From Blastocatellia bacterium UBA7656 (lineage in GTDB: Bacteria > Acidobacteriota > Blastocatellia > UBA7656), in NCBI GenBank assembly GCA_002483445.1, contig DLHY01000078.1, positions 124,140 to 188,139 of the forward strand: a stretch of DNA of 64,000 nt, in the 5' to 3' direction. The translations under genes were made by a program, and so were the position numbers. Every line of letters begins with the position of its first letter. Positions within the stretch are counted from its first letter, which is position 1. Of this stretch, positions 17,777 through 26,134 are shown one piece after another. The notes under the pieces were generated by a model that worked only from the letters and a program-made list of their open reading frames with translations, searched no databases and was not told where the DNA came from.

Positions 17777-18172
17777 GCTCGATGTCAATCGCCTTGCACG
17801 AAGACGACGACCCCTGCGAATCCGTCTGCCAGAACCGATTTCTGCTTGACCATATAGAGGTTGCCTCACACAAGCATATCCCTGACGGTGATTTTTTCTG
17901 CCCCTTGATCGCCCCGCAGCGCGTTTATTGTCTGATTGCTTCAATTACATTTCAGAGGAACAGATGCCTTAACAAGAATTAATCATTTTTAATCCGGGGG
18001 AAGCCGATTTTCTCGATCATAGTCATGACAATGTGCTTACAGATTTGCAGACTCTTTGCCTTTTGAGCGGCAGTTCGTAATCCACATCGCGCGTGATTTT
18101 GTTTGAGACCGTCCGGCCTGGGCAGTATCTCCTGCCCGTTTGAAACCACAAATTTTGTAAGGGAGAAACCTG
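17777..18172. other. Intergenic region between the two M36 genes
   Basis: About 395 nt with no credible gene. It must contain the promoter of the second M36 gene, since a terminator precedes it. A small hairpin GGGCAG/CTGCCC lies at 18120-18137. AAGGGAG ahead of the 18173 ATG is the ribosome site. Apart from that I see no clear element. Confidence 0.4.
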
Positions 18173-20740
18173 ATGCGAAAGATTCTGTTTCTGCTGTTCG
18201 TGGTAGTGTTGCTCGCACCTTCGATGACCCGACTCGGCGCTGCGGACTCCGATGTCAGCAAACAAACGTCCGAATTCAAAGTTTGGCAGCCCCAGATACT
18301 CGGCCTGCCGAGTTTTGACATCCGCCAGGAACTCGCCGGATTTCGCCAAGCGTCCGGCTCTAAGGCTTCTGCACAAACTGCTGCCGCCAAAGCGCGCCTG
18401 AATGCGGCGGAGAGTTTCCGCTTATCTCTTTCGCCGGACATTCAGGCTGACCTCCGATACGAGATCAATGAAGCGGGTGTGCCTAAGACATTCTTCAATC
18501 TCAGAGGGTCGCTGTCGGGGCCAGCATCCGGGTCTGCCGACGAAATCGCACGCGGCTTCCTCAAAAAGCATAAAAAAATATTCGGCCTTGCCAGCAGCGA
18601 TGATCGCGTCCTCAAACTCGAAACCGAGGACAACGATGATGGAACCACTTTCCTTGTATATAACCAGACGATAGACGGTATCAACGTGTTTCAGGGACAG
18701 GTTCAGATCGCCGTCGACGCCGATGGCGAAGTGCTTTCGATTATGGAAGGCATGGTTATCTCGGAAAGCGATGTGGATACATTTGCCGGCCTGCCGGAAG
18801 AGAAAGCCCTCGCAGTAGCCTTCAAGTATGCAGGGCGTGAGGCGGCGGAGCAGTTCGTGTTGCTCGAAGCCCGTTCCGAACCCGGCGGCCAGGCGCGTTA
18901 TCAAAACCCGCTCGGCGAAGGATACGAAGACGTCATCTCTGACCTTCGCATCATGAATATCGAAGATAAAGGTGTGCTTGCCTGGCACTTTTATCTTGAA
19001 GCCGGATCAAGCGAGTGGTACGAGATATGTCTCGATGCCGATACCGGCGCTCTTTTGTTCCGCTGCAATCTTTATGCGGACGTGGCGCAGGGAACGGTTT
19101 TCAAACGAGACCCCATCGCCTCGCCTCGAACGCTCGAATCCTTCGTCGGCGACACCGCCATCAACACCGCGGCGGGATGGATGGGAACTTCGACCAAAAC
19201 GACCGGCAACAACGTTGATGCCTATCTCGACACCATCGCCGATAACCTTCCCGACGCTACCACTGAGACAGGTCTGATGGACGGGCGGGCTTTCGCTCAA
19301 AATCAAAATTTCACCTTCCCGTTCGCGCTCGGCGTAGACCCGCGCACGCAAAGGCCAGCCGTGGTGACCAACCTTTTCTACTTCGTCAACATCGCGCACG
19401 ATTTCCATTACCGGCTTGGATTTACCGAGTCGGCTGGAAATTTCCAGACCAACAACTTCGGTCGTGGCGGAGTAGGCAATGATCCGGTCAACGCCGAAGC
19501 TCAGGACGGGTCGGGAACCAACAACGCCAACTTCGCCACACCCGCCGATGGCAGCCGTCCGCGTATGCAGCAGTTCCTCTTCACTCAGGGAACCAGCAGT
19601 CTGGCCGATGACCGCGACAGTTCGCAGGACGGAGACGTTGTGCTGCACGAGTACGGTCACGGCGTATCGAATCGACTTGTCGGCGGGCCTTCCAATGTGA
19701 ATTGCCTCAATACTCTCCCCCAGCCGAATGCTTTGGGCGAAGGCTGGTCGGACTACTGGGCGATCACTTTCTACAACGACGGGCGCGTGGGCGAGTACGT
19801 GACCAACAATGCCATCAACGGCATTCGACGCGCAGCTTATACGATCCCGGCAAATCCAGTGCATGACTCGTATGCCGATCTGATCACTAATGTTTTACTC
19901 CCTCACCCCGATGGAGAGGTGTGGGCAGCGACTCTGTGGGATCTTCGCAACGAGCTTGGGGCTGCCATAACTGACCGAATGGTGATGCAAGGCATGAAGT
20001 TCACGCCCTGCAACCCTTCGTTCCTTCAAGCCCGCGACGCCATCCTGCAAGCTGATCAGTCGCTCAACGGTGGCGTGAATCGATGCAGGATATGGGCAGT
20101 CTTCGCCCGTCATGGCATGGGCGTGTCGGCGACCGGCAACAGCAGCACTATGCACAATGCCGCGACCGATGTTCCGGCGGACTGTCCCTCAGGCTCCGGT
20201 CCCTTTATCTTCTTCGACAACTTCGAAACCAATCAGAGTTGGGTAATCAACGCGAACGGAACCGATACGGCGACCAAAGGCCAATGGCAACGCGGCGATC
20301 CACAGGATACCAATTCCGGCGGACCTAAGCAGCTTGGCACGACCGTCAGCGGGCTGAATGATCTGGTGACAGGACGAGCCGCCGGCGCGTCCGCTACCTC
20401 GCATGATATAGACGGCGGGGTGACATCGATCCGCTCACCCTCGATCACTTTGCCTTCGACAGGCACACTGACGATGACTTTCAGTTACTACCTCGCTCAC
20501 GGGAACGATTCTTCGAATGCCGACTTTCTGCGGATCAGTATCAAGCGGGGCGCTACCCTAACGAAGGTATTCGAAAGGCTCGGAGCGGCGACCAACCGCA
20601 ATGCCGTGTGGGCCTCGGCCAGTGTCAATCTTGCGGCCTTCGCTGGTCGGAAGATAACCATCCTCATCGAAGCCGCCGACGGTGCGGGCGAGAGCCTCGT
20701 CGAGGCGGCAATCGACGATCTCAAGATAGTACAGCAGTAA
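18173..20740 (+). CDS. Secreted M36 (fungalysin-like) metallopeptidase, copy 2
   Basis: 855 residues, the same length and layout as the copy at 15152. Signal peptide about 1-24, FTP/PepSY propeptide, zinc motif HEYGH at about 492-496 with EGWSDYW downstream, and a C-terminal jelly-roll-like domain (IFFDNFETNQSWV to AAIDDLKIVQQ). Stretches of the catalytic domain are nearly identical to copy 1 even at DNA level (67 identical bases, 16290-16356 against 19308-19374), while the propeptide and C-terminal domain have drifted. Tandem duplication with local gene conversion would explain this. The stop codon runs directly into a tandem-repeat array. Confidence 0.93.
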   Translation: MRKILFLLFVVVLLAPSMTRLGAADSDVSKQTSEFKVWQPQILGLPSFDIRQELAGFRQASGSKASAQTAAAKARLNAAESFRLSLSPDIQADLRYEINEAGVPKTFFNLRGSLSGPASGSADEIARGFLKKHKKIFGLASSDDRVLKLETEDNDDGTTFLVYNQTIDGINVFQGQVQIAVDADGEVLSIMEGMVISESDVDTFAGLPEEKALAVAFKYAGREAAEQFVLLEARSEPGGQARYQNPLGEGYEDVISDLRIMNIEDKGVLAWHFYLEAGSSEWYEICLDADTGALLFRCNLYADVAQGTVFKRDPIASPRTLESFVGDTAINTAAGWMGTSTKTTGNNVDAYLDTIADNLPDATTETGLMDGRAFAQNQNFTFPFALGVDPRTQRPAVVTNLFYFVNIAHDFHYRLGFTESAGNFQTNNFGRGGVGNDPVNAEAQDGSGTNNANFATPADGSRPRMQQFLFTQGTSSLADDRDSSQDGDVVLHEYGHGVSNRLVGGPSNVNCLNTLPQPNALGEGWSDYWAITFYNDGRVGEYVTNNAINGIRRAAYTIPANPVHDSYADLITNVLLPHPDGEVWAATLWDLRNELGAAITDRMVMQGMKFTPCNPSFLQARDAILQADQSLNGGVNRCRIWAVFARHGMGVSATGNSSTMHNAATDVPADCPSGSGPFIFFDNFETNQSWVINANGTDTATKGQWQRGDPQDTNSGGPKQLGTTVSGLNDLVTGRAAGASATSHDIDGGVTSIRSPSITLPSTGTLTMTFSYYLAHGNDSSNADFLRISIKRGATLTKVFERLGAATNRNAVWASASVNLAAFAGRKITILIEAADGAGESLVEAAIDDLKIVQQ

Positions 20741-20825
20741 GAGAGTCTTGAGAGTCTTGAGAGTCTTGAGAGTCCAGAGAGTATGAAGTCCTCGACTCTC
20801 AAGACTCGATAGACTCTCAAGACTA
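20741..20825. repeat. Period-9 inverted repeat array (locus C)
   Basis: Three exact GAGAGTCTT units (20741-20767) follow the TAA of the second M36 gene with no spacer. An inverted arm with two GACTCTCAAGAC copies lies at 20794-20825, 6 nt before the end of the convergent serine-hydrolase gene. The hairpin sits between convergent genes and could act as a bidirectional transcript end. Confidence 0.85.
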
Positions 20826-20831
20826 TTAAAT

Positions 20832-22055
20832 TCAGACCATCCAGAACAAAAACGCGGCGTGGTCGCCTCCCGTCGCCGAGGCGACTATGCGCTGCCACAC
20901 TCGATGTCCGTTCATCGCATTGGTGAATACGACGACGCCTGATCGCTTCACGGGGTCGCCCATCATGAAAGCCTTGAACGTGCCGTTGTCGCCCCAGTGC
21001 CAGAACATGGCGCGGCCCCCGTCGCTTTCAAGCCCCACTCCCAGCCCCCACGAAATCGCGTTGTTGATCCTGGTTTGCGGAGTGAGCATCTCGCGGCGGC
21101 TCGCATCCGAAAGATCAAGCTCATCGCGGCGGGGCCTGTCCATCAGGCGGATCATAAACTGCGCATATTCATTGATCGATGTGACGAGGCTGCCTGCCGT
21201 GTTGGGAAGCAAAAAATTCGGCAGCGGCGGCTGATCTTTATTTATGATCGCCTGTGCGCGCGCTACGTCTTCATACTTCCACACTGAGACAGGCTTTTTC
21301 CACTCCCCGGCTATCTCAATCATTCGTCGCGCCTGTTGCGCGTTGAAGATTTCCGAAGGCGACATCCGATTGTTGTGTCCCCACGCCACTCGCGGCTCCA
21401 TCTCGCTCATCCACAGATAAGTGCTGCTCGGCATCCCCAGAGGTTTTAGCACGCGCTCGCGCATATACTCTTCGAACCCGCTTCCGGTGATATGCTCGAC
21501 GACGCGCTGCAAATAAAAAAATCCTTCGCCCGAATAGGAAAACCTCTCGCCCGGTTTGAAAGCTATGTTGAGTCGCTGATCCCGGTTGAATCGCCAGTTC
21601 TGAAGCCCCGTCGAATGGCTCAATACATGGCGGGCGGTGATGAGCTTCGCGTTCTCAACCGCGGGGAGATCAGCGTAGGGAAGATACTCCACGAGCGGGC
21701 GATCAATATCGATGAGCTTTTCTTCGCGCATTCGCAAAACGGCGTAAGAGAAGACGGGCTTCGAGAGCGAAGCCGCGCCGAAAAGCGTGTCCGAATCGAC
21801 TGCTTCGGTCGTGTCTGCTTTTTTGACTCCGAATCCTCGCGACCAGGCGAGTCGGCCATCCTTTATTATGGCGATTGCGAGACCAGGGACGTTTGCCCAC
21901 TCCATTATTTTCGGCAATCGGGCTAAGAACTCATCCGAGAGCGTGCCTGCCGGAGGCTTGGGAGTTTGCTTCTGCGCGCCTTTGATTCGGGGAGCGGCAA
22001 GGAGTGTCGCGCCCGTTTGAAGAGCGAACGCGCGGCGAGTGATTGATTTGGTCAT
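20832..22055 (-). CDS. Exported serine hydrolase, class C beta-lactamase / PBP4-like family
   Basis: 407 residues. The N-terminus has a twin-arginine-like start (TRRAFALQTG, ending near APRIKGA). The beta-lactamase-fold motifs are visible: S-x-x-K as SLSK at 96-99, YSG at about 185, and HWGDNG near the C-terminus in place of KTG, as in esterase-like members (EstB, ClbP-like, PBP4*). It is expected to be periplasmic, hydrolysing an ester, peptide or beta-lactam bond; the substrate cannot be read from sequence. GAGGAAT before ATG supports the start. The C-terminus ends in a short hydrophobic tail (FLFWMV). Confidence 0.88.
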   Translation of the reverse strand: MTKSITRRAFALQTGATLLAAPRIKGAQKQTPKPPAGTLSDEFLARLPKIMEWANVPGLAIAIIKDGRLAWSRGFGVKKADTTEAVDSDTLFGAASLSKPVFSYAVLRMREEKLIDIDRPLVEYLPYADLPAVENAKLITARHVLSHSTGLQNWRFNRDQRLNIAFKPGERFSYSGEGFFYLQRVVEHITGSGFEEYMRERVLKPLGMPSSTYLWMSEMEPRVAWGHNNRMSPSEIFNAQQARRMIEIAGEWKKPVSVWKYEDVARAQAIINKDQPPLPNFLLPNTAGSLVTSINEYAQFMIRLMDRPRRDELDLSDASRREMLTPQTRINNAISWGLGVGLESDGGRAMFWHWGDNGTFKAFMMGDPVKRSGVVVFTNAMNGHRVWQRIVASATGGDHAAFLFWMV

Positions 22056-22153
22056 GGTTTATTCCTCGACTACAGCGGTTTTCAAATTTGTGAAAGCGGC
22101 AGAGACAGATTCTTCTCTGCGAAACCTCCGCGCTCTCTGCCGCTTGTATGTTC

Positions 22154-22244
22154 GACAAGCTGCCAGCTTGTCGTTGCTTCGAGCGAAGGGCTGTTGCTTT
22201 CCAGCAGCAAGCCGTGAAAGCCTGCGGCAAGCTGGCAGCTTGCC
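22154..22244. repeat. Pair of CTGCCAG-core palindromes (REP-like)
   Basis: A 19-nt palindrome at 22154-22172 (arms GACAAGCT/AGCTTGTC around GCC) and a second at 22226-22244 (arms GGCAAGCT/AGCTTGCC around GGC) lie in opposite orientation, as in BIME elements. They share the core of the element at 24244-24434. They sit inside the 437-nt gap 22056-22492, which otherwise holds no gene that I can support. Confidence 0.75.
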
Positions 22245-22415
22245 GGACAACGCCGCGGCTCTGCGCTGAGAAAACCGTTTCGTTGTTGATCCGATTGAAA
22301 TTGAAAAACTTTTTCAGCAAGCAAAGACGCATTCCAATCAGCGTGCCACAAGGCGAAACTGCGCAAAGAGCCGGTTTGTTTGAGAAGATGTTTGAGCGAT
22401 CAGCCCGCGAGTGTT

Positions 22416-22468
22416 CGTTTCCGGGACTGAGGTTTCTCTGAATTGGGAAATGCCGAGTCCCGGAAACG
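22416..22468. repeat. 13-bp perfect inverted repeat
   Basis: CGTTTCCGGGACT at 22416-22428 and its exact inverse at 22456-22468 flank a 27-nt loop, 24 nt past the end of the minus-strand gene at 22493. No T-run is present. It may stabilise that transcript's end. Confidence 0.55.
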
Positions 22469-22492
22469 ATCATCCGTGTACGGAGCGCGCAG

Positions 22493-23539
22493 TCAAAAAA
22501 ATACGGCCAGCAATCCGTCGCGGCGAATGTGAGGCTTGAGTTGCTCGAAGCTGAAGAAGTATTTTCCCTCCGGTTCGACAGCTTTTACTACGTGCGGAAA
22601 TTCGAAATCATAGAGGAAGGTCACCCCCCGGTCGCTTACAGAAAAACTGTCGAGGTTCTCTACGGTAAATCGTTTATCCTGAAATAACTCTTTGACATCT
22701 TCTCCCTGTTTAGTCCAACTGGCGATGGTTGTTTTTATCTCCGACTGCATTCGAGAATCGACCATCGCCGCGATGGTTTTCAGGGACGAGGCATTGAAGA
22801 CATCCATCGCGCGGAGGGCATCTCCGGTCTTGAGATTCACGAGGACGTGTTTGACCGTTGTGCTGGGATAAGCGCCCGTGCCGCTCATATAAAACGTGAT
22901 GTCGAGCAGGAAGTTTTTGTTGTAATTCACCTTGAAGGAAATTTCGTCGAGCCACCAGGACTCGCGAAATTCGGCAGTGAATTCTTCGAGCGATTGATCG
23001 AAGACCGTTTTGAGGCTCACTGCTTTTTGAATCTTCGCGACGGTCGCACTCTCGCCTTTCACGAGAGGAAAACTTATCGAGGCTTCCTTGTAATCGCCTT
23101 TGGCTCTGGCACCGCGCCTGAGAGTCGCTTTCTTCTCTTCTATCATCACGCTTCCTCCGACGCTCGCATTGCCGGACGCGGATTCGACTTCGAAAGGCAT
23201 CTTGCGGCTGCCGTCAGGCTCAGACCATGTTCCTAAGAAGCGACGATCGTTTTCGAACGCGCCACGGAATACGCCCGTGTTTTCGCCTTTGTCGTTTGTT
23301 TCGAATAGCATCACGATGCCGTCCGACTGCATCTCGCCGCGAAGCGAGATTGACTTGCCGACTTTCGTGTAGAGGTAAGAGCCGGTTATGGTCGCGCGCC
23401 GTCGGTTGAGCGTCATGCGTATAGGGTAACGGTTGTTAATCGTGCCTGAGAAGACCTTGCCGGAAAAATCCTGGGCTTGATAGTCGACAGCAAGGAGAGT
23501 CGTTAATAAAAAAAGAGCGAAGACTTTGTTCGATTGCAT
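22493..23539 (-). CDS. Exported DUF3298-like protein of unknown function
   Basis: 348 residues from the chosen ATG at 23539, which has AAGGAATT just before it and begins a clear signal peptide (MQSNKVFALFLLTTLLA). A longer reading to 23587 adds 16 unlikely residues. Residues about 20-110 look like a small beta-rich repeat (KVFSGTINNRYPIRMTLNRR). The C-terminal half resembles DUF3298/RsiV-type domains (YPSTTVKHVLVNLKTGDAL, then FDFEFPH-like strands). No catalytic motif is seen. The protein is probably periplasmic. Its only neighbours are repeat-rich intergenic regions, so context gives no function. Confidence 0.7.
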   Translation of the reverse strand: MQSNKVFALFLLTTLLAVDYQAQDFSGKVFSGTINNRYPIRMTLNRRRATITGSYLYTKVGKSISLRGEMQSDGIVMLFETNDKGENTGVFRGAFENDRRFLGTWSEPDGSRKMPFEVESASGNASVGGSVMIEEKKATLRRGARAKGDYKEASISFPLVKGESATVAKIQKAVSLKTVFDQSLEEFTAEFRESWWLDEISFKVNYNKNFLLDITFYMSGTGAYPSTTVKHVLVNLKTGDALRAMDVFNASSLKTIAAMVDSRMQSEIKTTIASWTKQGEDVKELFQDKRFTVENLDSFSVSDRGVTFLYDFEFPHVVKAVEPEGKYFFSFEQLKPHIRRDGLLAVFF

Positions 23540-23577
23540 AATTCCTTCCGCGATGAATTTCGATTCGTGACGATTAA

Positions 23578-23826
23578 ATCTATACACCTGTCGGGCAGAG
23601 CGTTCAACCTTGCGAGGTCATAGTCTGGAAAGGCGCCATTACTGATGAAGGCGCTGTCGGCTTCGACCTTTCAGCGAACGAAGTGTTGAAGCTCGGTCAG
23701 GCGGGAGTCAGCGCGAAAATAATCAAGGCAATGAAATCGGCTCAGACCACAAGGATGGGAACGAAGAGGAGATGGCTCGCGATACTGCTGCCGCTACTCT
23801 ACAATATTCCTTTGCTGATCAGGTGA
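23578..23826 (+). pseudogene. Remnant of an acidobacterial-type gene, C-terminal fragment
   Basis: An open stretch without a start codon ends at TGA 23824-23826. It contains LSANEVLKLGQAGVSAKI followed by KAMKSA, which resembles the 'DVIxLxxAGLSxxVIxxAI' motif common in acidobacterial secreted proteins, and then a hydrophobic end (LAILLPLLYNIPLLI). The upstream part of such a gene is absent: the fragment begins next to the divergent gene at 23539. I read it as a truncated remnant. Confidence 0.45.
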
Positions 23827-23912
23827 CGGCGACTTTGCGGCATTGCGCGGGCGGGCGGCATTCTGTAGGATTCAAAGCCCGCTTATATGGCATTAAAGAA
23901 AATGTTTGGTTC

Positions 23913-23973
23913 GTAGTCCCGGCTTGAGCCGGAAGTTTCGCCCGCGAAGGCTTCCGCCCCAAAGCGGGACTAC
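23913..23973. repeat. Imperfect hairpin with GTAGTCCCG ends
   Basis: GTAGTCCCG (23913-23921) pairs with CGGGACTAC (23965-23973) and the pairing continues imperfectly inward (GCCGGAAG with CTTCCGCC). This foldback looks like a dispersed extragenic element; a single copy is in the window. Confidence 0.6.
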
Positions 23974-24011
23974 AAACTTCTTTTTTATAGCAAAGAAAGG
24001 AGCGCGCGAGC

Positions 24012-24233
24012 CTGCGACGAATTCTTGCGATCCTCTCTCCCCGCTGGCGCAAGCCTTACGACTGTCCTTCCTGCGGACAGCCGATGGTTTGCGGCGCGAC
24101 TTTTTTGGGCTGCTGGTGCAGCGAGTTCAAATTGAGCGAGCAGGTGAGAAGCGATTTTCGCGGGAAATACGTGCGCTGCCTTTGCCGCGAGTGCATGGAG
24201 CGTTTCTCTCTTGATGGCGCGGGCAGTGATTGA
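24012..24233 (+). CDS. Small cysteine-rich CWC-type protein, non-canonical start
   Basis: 73 residues if started at CTG 24012. Eight cysteines (one pair as CWC) are arranged as in the Cysteine-rich CWC family: DCPSCGQPMVCGATFLGCWC, then CLCRECM near the end. This family is thought to bind metal; its role is unknown. There is no in-frame ATG, GTG or TTG upstream of the cysteine block. However, AAAGGAG lies 9 nt before the CTG, so CTG initiation or a start lost by mutation are the two options. The in-frame stop upstream is TAG just before the ribosome site. The cysteine pattern is intact, which argues for a live gene. It lies between hairpin elements. Confidence 0.6.
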   Translation: MRRILAILSPRWRKPYDCPSCGQPMVCGATFLGCWCSEFKLSEQVRSDFRGKYVRCLCRECMERFSLDGAGSD

Positions 24234-24243
24234 AGATTATTTC

Positions 24244-24434
24244 GATGTACAACAGGCTGCCAGCCTGTTGACACCCTGAAGTCATGAAAATTTGAGAAGC
24301 AGCGGGCTGCCAGCCTGCTGTACATTTTTTGAGGAGTCGCGGATGTACAACAGGCTGCCAGCCTGTTGACACCCTGAAGTCATGAAAATTTGAGAAGCAG
24401 CAGGCTGCCAGCCTGTTGTACACTTTTTGAGGAG
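24244..24434. repeat. Two tandem copies of a BIME-like element
   Basis: Two 93-nt copies (24244-24336 and 24342-24434) at a 98-nt period are nearly identical. Each begins GATGTACAACAGGCTGCCAG and ends with an inverted copy of TGTACAACAGGCTG before TTTTTTGAGGAG, so the unit is a 22-nt terminal inverted repeat around a conserved 30-nt middle (ACACCCTGAAGTCATG). Each arm is itself palindromic (AGGCTGCCAGCCT). The terminal GAGGAGG of copy 2 is the ribosome-binding site of the next gene. Confidence 0.9.
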
Positions 24435-24442
24435 GCCGAGAA

Positions 24443-26107
24443 ATGATCGACGTGAAATCAGCATCTCTTCTTTGCGCGCTGTTGCTTGTCACTGCTATAG
24501 CCGTCGCGGGACATGATCGCAACGCGCGCTCAGTCAAAGGAACGCGTTCGCCTGTCCTTGCGCGCAACGGGATGGTTGCAACCAGTCAGCCGCTTGCCAC
24601 CGCCGCGGGGCTTCGCATTCTGCAACAGGGCGGAAACGCCATCGATGCCGCGATAGCCGCCGCCGCTGTCCTCAATGTCGTAGAGCCGCACATGACCGGT
24701 ATAGGAGGCGACGCGTTCGCCATCGTCTACTGGAGCAAAACCGGAGAGCTTGCGGGACTCAACGCCAGCGGTCGCGCGCCCGCAGCGATGACGCTCGATT
24801 ACCTGAAAAAGAAGGGCTACACTTCGATGCCCGATTCAGGCGTCGATGCGATCACGGTTCCCGGAGCTTTCGACGGATGGTTTTCTCTGCACGGAAAATT
24901 CGGCAAGCTGAAACTCGCTGACGTGCTGGCCCCGGCCATCGAGTATGCCGAAAACGGTTTCCCCGTTTCTGAAATCATATCCAATCAATGGCAACTGATG
25001 GCGGGAAGATTGATGCGCGATGAATGGGCCAAGAAAACTTTTATGCCTGATGGTCATCCACTGCAACAGGGCGAAATTTTTTATAACAGGAATCTCGCCG
25101 CGACTTTTCGCAAACTCGCCGCCGGAGGACGCGACGCTTTCTACAAAGGAGAGATTGCGGAAAAGATCGTCAAAGCCATTCGCGACAAAGGCGGCGTGAT
25201 GACGATGGAAGATTTGGCCAGTCATAAATCGGAATGGGTCAAACCCATCGGCGTCAACTACAAAGGCTATGATCTCTATGAGCTTCCGCCCAACGGTCAG
25301 GGCATGGCCGCGCTTCAGATGCTAAACATTCTCGAAGGATTCGATCTCAAGAGCCTCGGTCACAACTCAGCCGAATATCTTCATCTCCTTGTCGAAGCCA
25401 AGAAACTGGCCTTTGCCGACCGCGCTCGTTACATAGCTGATCCTGACTTCGCGAAAATTCCTGTCGAAAAACTTCTGTCGAAACCTTACGCCGCAGAGCG
25501 GAGGAAACTAATCGACCGGGAACGCGCGCGACAGGAATACGAACCGGGCAACGCCGAGCAGAGCGACACTATCTATCTGACGGTAGTCGACAGAGATCAC
25601 AATGCGGTCAGCTTCATCAATTCCCTGTTCGACGCTTTCGGCTCAGGGGTGGTCGCCAGCGACACCGGAATATGTCTGCACAATCGCGGCGCGGGTTTTT
25701 CGCTCAACCCGGATTCGTGGAATCGCGTGGAGGGACGCAAGCGACCAATGCACACGATCATCCCTGCGTTCGTGATGAAAGATGGAAAGCCTCTCTGGTC
25801 TTATGGAGTGATGGGCGGAGACAATCAGCCGCAGGCGCACGCGCAGGTATTTTTGAATATGATCGAGTTCGGAATGAATGTTCAGGAAGCGGGCGAAGCG
25901 GCGCGCTTTCGTCACACGGGAGGCAGGCTCGGATTGGAATCAGGCATAGGCGCGGAGGTGAGGAGGCTGCTTGCGATCAAGGGGCATACGGTTGTGAACA
26001 TGATCGACTCTTATGGCGGCTATCAGGGAATTCTGGTCGATCCGAAAACGGGCGTGTTGATGGGTGGGAGCGATCCGCGAAAAGACGGTTGCGCCATGGG
26101 CTGGTAA
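24443..26107 (+). CDS. ggt: Gamma-glutamyltransferase
   Basis: 554 residues. Hydrophobic N-terminal signal segment (about 6-24). The typical family opening is present: GMVATSQPLATAAGLRIL, QGGNAIDAAIAAA, and MTGIGGDAFA. Autocatalytic cleavage to large and small subunits is expected before Thr376 in SDTIYLTVVDRDHNAVSF; the usual TTH is TIY here, a common variant in GGT-like hydrolases. The enzyme hydrolyses or transfers gamma-glutamyl groups of glutathione-like compounds in the periplasm. AGGAGG 9 nt before ATG is supplied by the preceding repeat element. A TPR protein gene follows 27 nt downstream and may be co-transcribed. Confidence 0.93.
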   Translation: MIDVKSASLLCALLLVTAIAVAGHDRNARSVKGTRSPVLARNGMVATSQPLATAAGLRILQQGGNAIDAAIAAAAVLNVVEPHMTGIGGDAFAIVYWSKTGELAGLNASGRAPAAMTLDYLKKKGYTSMPDSGVDAITVPGAFDGWFSLHGKFGKLKLADVLAPAIEYAENGFPVSEIISNQWQLMAGRLMRDEWAKKTFMPDGHPLQQGEIFYNRNLAATFRKLAAGGRDAFYKGEIAEKIVKAIRDKGGVMTMEDLASHKSEWVKPIGVNYKGYDLYELPPNGQGMAALQMLNILEGFDLKSLGHNSAEYLHLLVEAKKLAFADRARYIADPDFAKIPVEKLLSKPYAAERRKLIDRERARQEYEPGNAEQSDTIYLTVVDRDHNAVSFINSLFDAFGSGVVASDTGICLHNRGAGFSLNPDSWNRVEGRKRPMHTIIPAFVMKDGKPLWSYGVMGGDNQPQAHAQVFLNMIEFGMNVQEAGEAARFRHTGGRLGLESGIGAEVRRLLAIKGHTVVNMIDSYGGYQGILVDPKTGVLMGGSDPRKDGCAMGW

Positions 26108-26134
26108 GAGGAAAGGAAAAAGTAAAAAGGCAAA

